A stretch of 6,911 nt of DNA. Source: Bacteroidota bacterium (GTDB taxonomy: Bacteria; Bacteroidota; Bacteroidia; 2-12-FULL-35-15). Numbering within the stretch: position 1 is the stretch's first letter; each line of letters opens with the position of its first letter. This document shows, in pieces, positions 1 to 5,997 of this stretch. The stretch is from positions 1 to 6,911 of the forward strand of contig JAPLDC010000428.1 in the NCBI GenBank assembly GCA_026391935.1. The letters run 5' to 3'. The notes below the pieces were generated by a model. It saw only the letters and a program-made list of their open reading frames with translations, was not told the DNA's origin and did no database searches. The translations under genes and the position numbers were made by a program.

Positions 1-43
1 AAATAATTTTCAAAAAAATTGGAGTTTGCATCAATCAAGTATT

Positions 44-86
44 AAAAAAAAGCTGTTCCATTAACTTAATGTTAAAGGAACAGCCT
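44..86 (-). terminator. Intrinsic terminator of the PCMD-like secreted protein gene
   Basis: On the minus strand an 8-bp perfect stem (arms 77-84 and 52-59, GGCTGTTCC-type sequence) continues after one mismatch into a further 5-bp stem (71-75 with 61-65) around a 5-nt loop. It is followed directly by a run of eight U (44-51). It lies 17 bp past the stop codon at 103. No T-run follows the stem on the plus strand, so it works in one direction only. Confidence 0.9.
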
Positions 87-102
87 TAAGGATCCTAGAA
101 TA

Positions 103-999
103 TTATTTTTGAATAATCAATTTATCGGTTTTGATGACATTATTATTTTCATCACTTACAGAGTATATATATAATCCCATTGGAAAATCATTAACATCTA
201 TTAAAGTTGTTCCTGCTTCAATTTGTTTCTCTGCAACTTTACGACCAGTAACATCATATAAAACAAATATAGCTTTCGGAGTCAGATTATTTTTGATAAT
301 GATACGATCAATTGACGGATTCGGACCAACAGTAAGGTCAAATTTCGGTTGAGTAACTATTCCGGTAGCAGGTGCAAACACAAGGTTCACATCATCAAAG
401 AAAGCAGTACTACCTACAAAGTGAGTAACAGCATCTTTGCTTGAAGATAAAATAAAAATTGATTTTGCAATCGGGTTCGCATTACGATAAACGATTGCTT
501 TAGCAAATCTTGTATACGATCCAACTGTTGTTGTCGGTGTGGTGAATCGTGCATATCCAATTGTATCAGTATCTCCTCCAGCACCTAATAATTGTATTTC
601 TGCAAATCCGTTATCACCTGTTACAGGTGTGTATTTATAGAAACCAACGATACTATCAGGTCTTAAAGTATAGGCAATACCACCACCAATCGTTTGAGAA
701 GTTGTATTGATAGTTCCAGTTGTTGCAATTCCATTCGCAGTTTGTCCGAATACAGATTTTGTAATTAATTTTATTGCAGCTGCTCCGCTATGAATATCTG
801 CTGCTGCTGTTGCTTTAATACACGTGTAAACACCAAGAGTTCCTGTTGAAGGATTTAAATTATCCCAACTATTAGGAGTATCGTAACTTGGAAATGAATT
901 ATGTGTCCAGGCTTCAAATCCTGCATTTGGAGTTGCTTGTGCAAAAAGTCCTGCAGAAGTAATAAATGTTGAAACAATAAGTGTAAATATTTTTTTCAT
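103..999 (-). CDS. Secreted PCMD-like beta-sandwich protein with T9SS sorting domain
   Basis: A 298-aa protein predicted to be exported by Sec and then by the type IX secretion system. Residues 1-20 form a signal peptide (MKK, hydrophobic core, cleavage near LFA-QA). Residues 22-208 resemble the PCMD (putative carbohydrate metabolism) beta-sandwich seen in Bacteroidota surface proteins: an early NAGFEAW (25-31), PNSW (42-45), a HSG..A.KL strand (70-78), and a closing FFDDVNLVF (200-208). From about 218 to 298 is a type A sorting domain: GPNPSIDRI, then LYDVTGRKV (247-255), GLYIYSV (275-281), and a basic end KLIIQK. The mature part has one cysteine (C60). The role is unknown; glycan binding is a family-based guess. 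ATG at 999 is chosen because the signal peptide starts there. It has its own promoter-like site and terminator, so it is probably transcribed alone or with some read-through from ispG. The secretion call is firm; the PCMD assignment is moderate. Confidence 0.85.
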   Translation of the reverse strand: MKKIFTLIVSTFITSAGLFAQATPNAGFEAWTHNSFPSYDTPNSWDNLNPSTGTLGVYTCIKATAAADIHSGAAAIKLITKSVFGQTANGIATTGTINTTSQTIGGGIAYTLRPDSIVGFYKYTPVTGDNGFAEIQLLGAGGDTDTIGYARFTTPTTTVGSYTRFAKAIVYRNANPIAKSIFILSSSKDAVTHFVGSTAFFDDVNLVFAPATGIVTQPKFDLTVGPNPSIDRIIIKNNLTPKAIFVLYDVTGRKVAEKQIEAGTTLIDVNDFPMGLYIYSVSDENNNVIKTDKLIIQK

Positions 1000-1020
1000 G
1001 AAGTTGGGGTTAATTTAATT

Positions 1021-1045
1021 TAGATTTGTTTATCTAACAAATTTA
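1021..1045. repeat. AT-rich inverted repeat overlapping the -7 element
   Basis: Arms 1024-1030 and 1036-1042 are perfect 7-bp complements around a 5-nt centre. Allowing one mismatch they extend to 10 bp each. The right arm contains the -7 element proposed for the gene ending at 103. It could be an operator or a 5'-leader hairpin, but such repeats are common by chance in AT-rich DNA. On the plus strand a T-run at 1051-1058 follows, but no plus-strand gene leads into it. Confidence 0.3.
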
Positions 1046-1068
1046 ATCATTTTTTTTTGTTTTACAAT
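1038..1068 (-). promoter_or_regulatory. Bacteroidota-type promoter for the PCMD-like gene
   Basis: Read on the minus strand, ATTG (1068-1065) is followed after exactly 19 nt by TAAATTTG (1045-1038). The Bacteroidota primary sigma pattern is TTTG, 19-21 nt, TAnnTTTG. The -7 box is a full match and the -33 box is 3 of 4. Transcription would begin near 1031, leaving a leader of about 30 nt before the ATG at 999. The -33 box lies partly within the stop end of ispG. Confidence 0.55.
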
Positions 1069-2999
1069 TTCTCTTTCTCTACCCAATCGCCATGCTTTTT
1101 AATCAATTCCACAAGTGCATCTACCGCCTTATCCGAATTCACATTCCGCTCCACAACTTCTCGGCCTTTATATAAAGTTATTTTATCTATGCCCGTACCC
1201 ACATAGCCGTAATCAGCATCAGCCATTTCGCCCGGACCGTTTACAATACATCCCATGATCCCGATTTTTATTCCTTTTAAATGATCGGTACGGCTCCGGA
1301 TCTTCGCTGTTGTTTCCTGAAGATCAAATAATGTTCTTCCACAAGATGGACAAGAAATATAATCTGTTTTGGAAATACGTGTTCTAGTGGCTTGTAAGAT
1401 ACCAAATGCAACCGCATTTAGATTTTTTGTGGAGGTGCAATTTTTTTGTGAGATCCAGATTCCATCACCAAAACCATCTAAAAACAAAGCACCGAAATCA
1501 GTGGAAGCATGCAATTGAATTTTCTCTTCAGAGATATTAGAATAGTTCCTTTTTATGATAACCGGGGTATTCATTTTATTTTGAAGTAACGCAAGAAACA
1601 TTCTTCTTTGCTCCGCCATTCCATGTTCATTTGACGTTTCGAGAACGAAAACACAATTTGAAAATTTGAAATCTGAAGAATTTGAAATCTGAAGAATTTC
1701 GTTTATTGTAACCAAAATAAAATTTAGGCTCTCCGATTTTTTGTGTGAATTAACAAATTCATCAAACGTAAATAAAGGATAACATCTAGTTACATCGATT
1801 AAATTATTCCAAGTAGCTGCGTTATATATTAATCCCAATGTTCCCGGAATTTGAAAATCAACGTTGTTGTCGCCAACAAAAATATAATCACATGCCTGAT
1901 CGGTGAGGTTCCACTTATCTGAGGGTACCGAATAATTATTTCCAACTGCATAAAATGATGCTGCAGTAATATTTTGTTTTTCACTATAATCGGCAATAAC
2001 ACGAGGAACATTATGGCCACCAATATTTACAACTTCCCTTGTAACTCTTTTTGCAAAATCGTATGGAGAATAAAGTAAATTTTTTATTTCAGGAATTGCT
2101 TTATGCTTTACTCTATTAGAATAACGTTCAATTAAATTTTTTGCAACAGGAATTTCAAATTCAGGATCTTCTGTTAATGAAACACGCACAGTATCACCAA
2201 TACCATCTTCCAAAAGAGTTCCTATTCCGACAGCTGATTTTATTCTACCATCTTCACCTTCACCGGCTTCTGTAACACCTAAATGCAACGGGTAATTCAT
2301 ATTCAATTCCTGCATTTTCAAGATCAACAAACGGTATGCCTGCACCATCACCTGTGGGTTGCTGGCCTTCATGGATAAAACAATGTTGTAATAATTATTG
2401 TCTTCACAAATGCGCAAAAATTCCAAAGCGCTTTCTACCATTCCCAATGGTGTATCACCGTATCTGCTTAGGATACGATCGCTTAATGAACCATGATTCG
2501 TTCCGATTCGCATTGCAGTGCCATACTCTTTACAAATTTTTACTAATGGAGTAAAGCGTTCCCTGATCCGATCTAATTCAGAAATATATATAGCATCGGT
2601 GTATTCAATATTCTCAAATTTCTTTTTGTCGGCATAATTCCCAGGATTCACGCGTACCTTTTCAACTATGCGGGCGGCTAATTCTGCAGCATTCGGAGTA
2701 AAATGAATATCTGCGATCAAAGGCGTATTGTATCCCCGGGCACGTAATTCTTTTTTAATATTCTCTAAATTCTGAGCTTCTTTAATACTAGGTGCTGTTA
2801 TCCGCACATATTCACAGCCCGCATCGATCATCCTGATACTTTGCTCAACCGTCGCGATCGTATTCAGAGTATCCGTTGTTGTCATGGATTGTATGCGAAT
2901 CGGATTATCGCCACCCATCGGCAGGTCGCCTATGGTTACAACACGGGTTTTATATCTTGAATATTGCGTTATACTATTGCAATAAAGTTTAGTATTCAT
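1062..2999 (-). CDS. ispG: 4-hydroxy-3-methylbut-2-enyl diphosphate synthase, long insert-containing form
   Basis: IspG (GcpE) performs the penultimate step of the MEP isoprenoid pathway in the cytoplasm: reductive ring opening of methylerythritol cyclodiphosphate to HMBPP, using a [4Fe-4S] cluster and reduced ferredoxin or flavodoxin. The N-terminal TIM-barrel half shows MGGDNPIRIQSMTTTDT (28-44), ADIHF (96-100), KVRVNPGN (114-121) and RIGTNHGSLSD (164-174). The C-terminal half carries the cluster ligands C550, C553 (CPSCGRTLFDL) and C584 (GCIVNGPGE), with E591 as the expected fourth ligand. At 645 aa it is far longer than the roughly 370-aa E. coli type. The extra middle domain, about 290-530, is the A* insert known from Bacteroidota, Chlamydiae and plants. 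The C-terminal portion is very well conserved, so the gene looks intact and active. A 16-bp tandem duplication lies in the insert (1665-1696). No terminator follows; the next gene starts 62 bp downstream. Confidence 0.97.
   Translation of the reverse strand: MNTKLYCNSITQYSRYKTRVVTIGDLPMGGDNPIRIQSMTTTDTLNTIATVEQSIRMIDAGCEYVRITAPSIKEAQNLENIKKELRARGYNTPLIADIHFTPNAAELAARIVEKVRVNPGNYADKKKFENIEYTDAIYISELDRIRERFTPLVKICKEYGTAMRIGTNHGSLSDRILSRYGDTPLGMVESALEFLRICEDNNYYNIVLSMKASNPQVMVQAYRLLILKMQELNMNYPLHLGVTEAGEGEDGRIKSAVGIGTLLEDGIGDTVRVSLTEDPEFEIPVAKNLIERYSNRVKHKAIPEIKNLLYSPYDFAKRVTREVVNIGGHNVPRVIADYSEKQNITAASFYAVGNNYSVPSDKWNLTDQACDYIFVGDNNVDFQIPGTLGLIYNAATWNNLIDVTRCYPLFTFDEFVNSHKKSESLNFILVTINEILQISNSSDFKFSNCVFVLETSNEHGMAEQRRMFLALLQNKMNTPVIIKRNYSNISEEKIQLHASTDFGALFLDGFGDGIWISQKNCTSTKNLNAVAFGILQATRTRISKTDYISCPSCGRTLFDLQETTAKIRSRTDHLKGIKIGIMGCIVNGPGEMADADYGYVGTGIDKITLYKGREVVERNVNSDKAVDALVELIKKHGDWVEKEKL
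1665..1696. repeat. Perfect 16-bp tandem duplication inside ispG
   Basis: The unit tttgaaatctgaagaa occurs twice back to back (1665-1680 and 1681-1696), with partial echoes on both sides (aatttgaaaa just before, tttc just after). It encodes about residues 435-445 of IspG. Because 16 is not a multiple of three, the copies are read in different frames, giving ILQIS then NSSDF. The frame is intact on both sides. Confidence 0.9.
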
Positions 3000-3017
3000 A
3001 CGGATCTTATTGAATTA

Positions 3018-3025
3018 CAAATTTA
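3018..3025 (-). promoter_or_regulatory. Candidate -7 promoter element for ispG
   Basis: TAAATTTG on the minus strand matches the Bacteroidota -7 pattern TAnnTTTG exactly and is identical to the -7 box proposed at 1038-1045. It would give a leader of roughly 12 nt before the ATG at 2999. No TTTG-like -33 box sits at the expected distance (about 3045-3048), so the call rests on the -7 box and its position alone. Confidence 0.35.
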
Positions 3026-3310
3026 GGATAAATGCATAAACTATCTCCTTTTTTTTGTAAATTTGAAATGGATGAAACAATGGGCTTTCCATTATCTTTT
3101 AAGATTCACGAGTACTATTAATGATAAATCACACAGGAAAAATAATACCGCTTTTTCCTTCCATATATTATACGTTATCTACTTTTTAGTTTCTTAATCG
3201 ATCGTTTTTTATAATTTGAACATGAAATGCTATAGAACGAATATTTTCATTATTATTGACTATTTAAAGTTTATTACTTTTTTGAATACGTAAGATTTTA
3301 AGATTTTGAT

Positions 3311-3341
3311 TTTAATACACCTATTTTGTGTTGCACATTTG
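3311..3341 (+). promoter_or_regulatory. Weak candidate promoter for the metalloprotease and PKD genes
   Basis: TTTA (3311-3314) is followed after 19 nt by CACATTTG (3334-3341). The spacing is that of Bacteroidota promoters, and each box has one mismatch to TTTG / TAnnTTTG. Transcription would start near 3348, about 20 nt before the ATG at 3369. This could be chance in AT-rich sequence. Confidence 0.3.
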
Positions 3342-3368
3342 TATCATCAAATTAGAAAATGAACAAAA

Positions 3369-4466
3369 ATGAAGAAAGTCCTTTGTCTTACAATCTTTAT
3401 CCTTCTTTTTCACAAAGGAGTTTTTTCACAAACTACTTATATAAAAACAGTTGTGCATGTTCTATATACAAGCGGATTAGACATTTCCGATGCTTCAGTC
3501 CTGAATTATATTAAGGATGTCAACGATGGATTTGCAAAACAATTAACTCCCACCTTTACAAGGGTAACACCAATTTTTGATACACTCTGGTCAAATACTA
3601 ATATACAATTATGTTTAGCAAATTTTGACCCGAATGGATTACCAACAAATGGAATAACGCACACGTTGATTTCGGATCCTGAATATCCAGGCTTTACTCC
3701 TTCGGTTGCACCTTGGGATGGCACACATTATTTTAACATCTATTTAGCGCCGGTGTATAATGAACCCGGCTACCCAAGTTTTGTACTTGGAGGCTGGGCT
3801 TCAACACCCACAAATCCCGTATCTGGATCAACATGCAGCTTTGCCATAGCATCAACAAATAGCATCCCATATATTTCCGAATTATTGACACATGAAATCG
3901 GACATGTTTTTGGATTGGATCACCTTTCTGACGATGCTATTTCAGATACTCCAAAAGGAATAGAACCAGTTAGTCCATCAACAGGATACTCCACCAGCTG
4001 TTCTTCCACTTTACAGTCAGCAAACACATCCAATTTATCACAAGATGGAATGCATTGGGGTGGCATAGATCCACCTGATATGGTAGAGAATTTCATGGGT
4101 CTATCTTTTTGCTGTTCGTATATGTTTACAAACGGACAAAAGAGTTTGATGCAAGCATATATACAGACATACTTGTCAGGCTGGATTTCGAGCTCTTGCT
4201 TCACGACAAACATAAACGATTTCACTTTAGGAAGCGCTGCGTTAGAACTTTATCCAAACCCTGCAATTGACAAAATTTATATTAGTAATGCAAAAACTGA
4301 GCAAAAACAAAGGTATTTAATAACAAATAACCTTGGGGAAAATGTGTTATCAGGAGAAATTAATAATAACAATACCGCAATTAATATTGTATCCTTAGCA
4401 AAAGGGATTTATATGATCCGATTTTCAAACAACACAAACAATCCACTCAAATTCATCAAACAATAA
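3369..4466 (+). CDS. Secreted M43-type zinc metalloprotease with T9SS sorting domain
   Basis: A 365-aa metzincin predicted to be exported and to cleave proteins outside the cell. Residues 1-20 are a signal peptide (cleavage near VFS-QT). The catalytic domain follows at once: VVHVLYTSGLDISDASV (28-44) is the typical start of the M43 (pappalysin/cytophagalysin) fold. The zinc site is HEIGHVFGLDH (175-185), with ligands H175, H179, H185 and general base E176; DTP (193-195) and FTNGQ (253-257) also fit M43. The Met-turn is NFMGL (M243) rather than the usual NYMDY. Residues 293-365 are the T9SS sorting domain (LYPNPAIDKIYIS, GIYMIRF, ending KFIKQ). Two points are odd: there is no propeptide between signal peptide and catalytic domain, and the tyrosine two residues after the Met-turn methionine is Leu. 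The ATG at 3369 is preferred over an out-of-frame ATG at 3359 because it begins the signal peptide. Probably cotranscribed with the PKD gene 35 bp downstream. Confidence 0.9.
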   Translation: MKKVLCLTIFILLFHKGVFSQTTYIKTVVHVLYTSGLDISDASVLNYIKDVNDGFAKQLTPTFTRVTPIFDTLWSNTNIQLCLANFDPNGLPTNGITHTLISDPEYPGFTPSVAPWDGTHYFNIYLAPVYNEPGYPSFVLGGWASTPTNPVSGSTCSFAIASTNSIPYISELLTHEIGHVFGLDHLSDDAISDTPKGIEPVSPSTGYSTSCSSTLQSANTSNLSQDGMHWGGIDPPDMVENFMGLSFCCSYMFTNGQKSLMQAYIQTYLSGWISSSCFTTNINDFTLGSAALELYPNPAIDKIYISNAKTEQKQRYLITNNLGENVLSGEINNNNTAINIVSLAKGIYMIRFSNNTNNPLKFIKQ

Positions 4467-4501
4467 AATAGAAAAATACAAACAACTAAATACTTATAAA
4501 T

Positions 4502-5941
4502 ATGAAAAAAATTAAAAATCAACTAATTTCAAAAATAACTAAGGTTACTTTTTTCCTAGCCTTCGTTTGCTTCGGCTTTGAAGTAAACGCACAATGTACT
4601 GCGGGTTACACTTTTATTGTTGACCCAGCAAATAACGGAGACGTTGCATTTACAAATACTTCCTCAGCAGGAACAGGGTTAAATTATTACTGGTCATTCG
4701 GTGATGGCAATTACAGCACGTTATTAAACCCTGGAATACATACATATGCAAGCACAGGAACGTATACAGCATGTTTGACGATTTACGATTCACTTGGAAT
4801 GTTTGACAGCACCTTAGGATGCTACAACACTTTTTGCAATACAATAGCAGTAATTAATCCTACAGGAACGTCTTCTTGCACCGCCTCTTTTATCGCTTTT
4901 GATTCTATAGGGTATGGTTATTTTATTAATACGTCGGCTGGAACAGGATTAACAAGCAGCTGGTCTTTTGGTGATGGAACCAGCGGCACAAGTACCGGTG
5001 ACATAACTCATTTATATGCTTCTCCGGGAACCTACATAGTTTGTTTAACCATCAGCAATTTTTTAGGAACTTGTACTGATACATTTTGTGATTCAATTAC
5101 AATTGGATCCGGATCAACAGGATCGTGTATGGGAATTGTAAATCCTATATTTACTTATTCTGAATCAGCTGGCCTTGCATCTTTTTCAAACACACCTTCA
5201 GGTTCCAGCCCGATTTACTTCTGGGATTTTGGTGATGGCACTTCAAGTTCAACTGTTGGAAACAATTCGCATTTATATACTGCAAACGGAACATATTTAG
5301 TTTGTCTTACAGTATACGAAACAGGCGGTGGCACAGATTCTTGTCAATACTGCAACTATGTTACAATTAGTGGCTTAACAAGTTGTGATGCAACTTTTAA
5401 CATCATCCAGGATTCAACAAACTTGTTCAATTACTTCATTTATAATACAGCAGCTCTTGCAGCAGGGACAACATATTTTTGGGATTTTGGTGATGGAACA
5501 ACATCCACACTTCAATACCCGTCACACACCTATTCAATCACCTATCCAGTAATGATATGCTTAACTATATCAACCGGACCAGCCTGTACAGCTACTTATT
5601 GCGATTCAATAAATCCCGGACATACATCTGGAACGTTCACGATAAATGTACTTCCACTGGGTGTACAAGAACAAACTAGTATCGTTTCCTCATTTGAAAA
5701 TTATCCGAATCCATTCAGTGATAATACAACAATAAATTATTCCATCAATAAAGATGCAAATGTATCTATCGTAATTGTTGATCTTTTGGGAAATAAAATT
5801 GCTGAATTAGAAAATGGAAATAAAACGGGTGGAAATTATTATACTACCTGGAACGCTTCATCGGTAGCAGAAGGAATGTATTTGCTTCAATTGAAAGTCA
5901 ACAATACTGTTTCTACTAAAAAGATAATAGTTTATAGATAA
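4502..5941 (+). CDS. Secreted four-PKD-domain protein with T9SS sorting domain
   Basis: A 479-aa extracellular protein with no visible catalytic domain. Residues 1-30 are a signal peptide (cleavage near VNA-QC). Four PKD (Ig-like beta-sandwich) domains follow, at about 32-118, 126-202, 213-290 and 295-385, each marked by W(S/D)FGDG (64-69, 154-159, 241-246, 327-332), a (H/S)xY(x)xxGTY-like stretch and a CLTI/CLTV strand. The mature part has exactly four cysteines per domain, suggesting disulfides. The C-terminal sorting domain (about 398-479) is classic type A: NYPNPFSDNTTI, VDLLGNKIAEL, GMYLLQL, ending KKIIVYR. PKD domains usually mediate protein or polysaccharide contacts, so an adhesion, scaffold or substrate-binding role is inferred. 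It lies 35 bp after the metalloprotease gene with no terminator or promoter match between them, and a strong terminator follows it. The start has an A/T-rich leader without Shine-Dalgarno, normal for this phylum. Confidence 0.9.
   Translation: MKKIKNQLISKITKVTFFLAFVCFGFEVNAQCTAGYTFIVDPANNGDVAFTNTSSAGTGLNYYWSFGDGNYSTLLNPGIHTYASTGTYTACLTIYDSLGMFDSTLGCYNTFCNTIAVINPTGTSSCTASFIAFDSIGYGYFINTSAGTGLTSSWSFGDGTSGTSTGDITHLYASPGTYIVCLTISNFLGTCTDTFCDSITIGSGSTGSCMGIVNPIFTYSESAGLASFSNTPSGSSPIYFWDFGDGTSSSTVGNNSHLYTANGTYLVCLTVYETGGGTDSCQYCNYVTISGLTSCDATFNIIQDSTNLFNYFIYNTAALAAGTTYFWDFGDGTTSTLQYPSHTYSITYPVMICLTISTGPACTATYCDSINPGHTSGTFTINVLPLGVQEQTSIVSSFENYPNPFSDNTTINYSINKDANVSIVIVDLLGNKIAELENGNKTGGNYYTTWNASSVAEGMYLLQLKVNNTVSTKKIIVYR
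4595..5656 (+). repeat. Four tandem PKD-encoding repeats
   Basis: Four modules of roughly 80-90 codons are evident at protein level from the recurrent FGDG and CLT motifs. DNA similarity is mostly limited to the core ttyggtgatggc/a around 4697, 4967, 5229 and 5489. This implies old duplications rather than recent expansion, so slippage or recombination between copies should be rare. Confidence 0.8.
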
Positions 5942-5963
5942 TTTGTTCAATTAGTTTAGAGAG

Positions 5964-5997
5964 AAATCCTGTTCAGAATAGTGGACAGGATTTTTTT
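5964..5997 (+). terminator. Intrinsic terminator of the protease-PKD transcript
   Basis: An 11-bp stem (5964-5974 with 5983-5993, including one G-U pair) closes an 8-nt loop and runs into a T-tract at 5991-5997. It lies 23 bp past the PKD gene stop. Its last two T bases are also part of the stop codon of the convergent transporter gene (5996-5998). On the minus strand only three U follow the stem before C/U-mixed sequence, so it would be weak for the transporter. Confidence 0.9.

Larger units (their letters stand above)
3000..3368. other. Divergent intergenic region without a gene
   Basis: This 369-bp AT-rich stretch separates ispG (minus) from the metalloprotease gene (plus). I find no convincing coding frame, tRNA or structured RNA. 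It holds promoter-like boxes near each end. A small hairpin (3079-3083 with 3089-3093) lies mid-region and is too weak to call a terminator. Short repeats of aagatttt occur near 3292-3308. The length leaves room for upstream regulatory sites, but none is recognisable. Confidence 0.7.

Noticed and set aside
131..352. Open frame on the plus strand opposite the PCMD-like gene
   Set aside because: It lies fully antisense to a well-supported gene, has no recognisable domain or promoter, and reads as a composition shadow.
1021..1058. Plus-strand terminator formed by the inverted repeat and T-run beside ispG
   Set aside because: No plus-strand gene ends here and the stem is nearly all A-T. The T-run is the complement of an A-run in the minus-strand intergenic sequence.
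1665..1696. Possible frameshift or pseudogene status of ispG because of the 16-bp duplication
   Set aside because: The reading frame is continuous, and all downstream catalytic motifs (C550, C553, C584, E591) are intact.
3079..3100. Small hairpin followed by a T-rich stretch in the divergent intergenic region
   Set aside because: The stem is only 5 bp, the T-run is not adjacent, and no plus-strand gene runs into it.
3359..3361. ATG just upstream of the metalloprotease gene
   Set aside because: It is out of frame with the signal peptide and leads to a short frame without known features.
3506..4225. Open frames on the minus strand opposite the metalloprotease gene (3506-3724 and 3920-4225)
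   Set aside because: Both are antisense to the zinc-site coding region and have no family features; the plus-strand protein explains the sequence.
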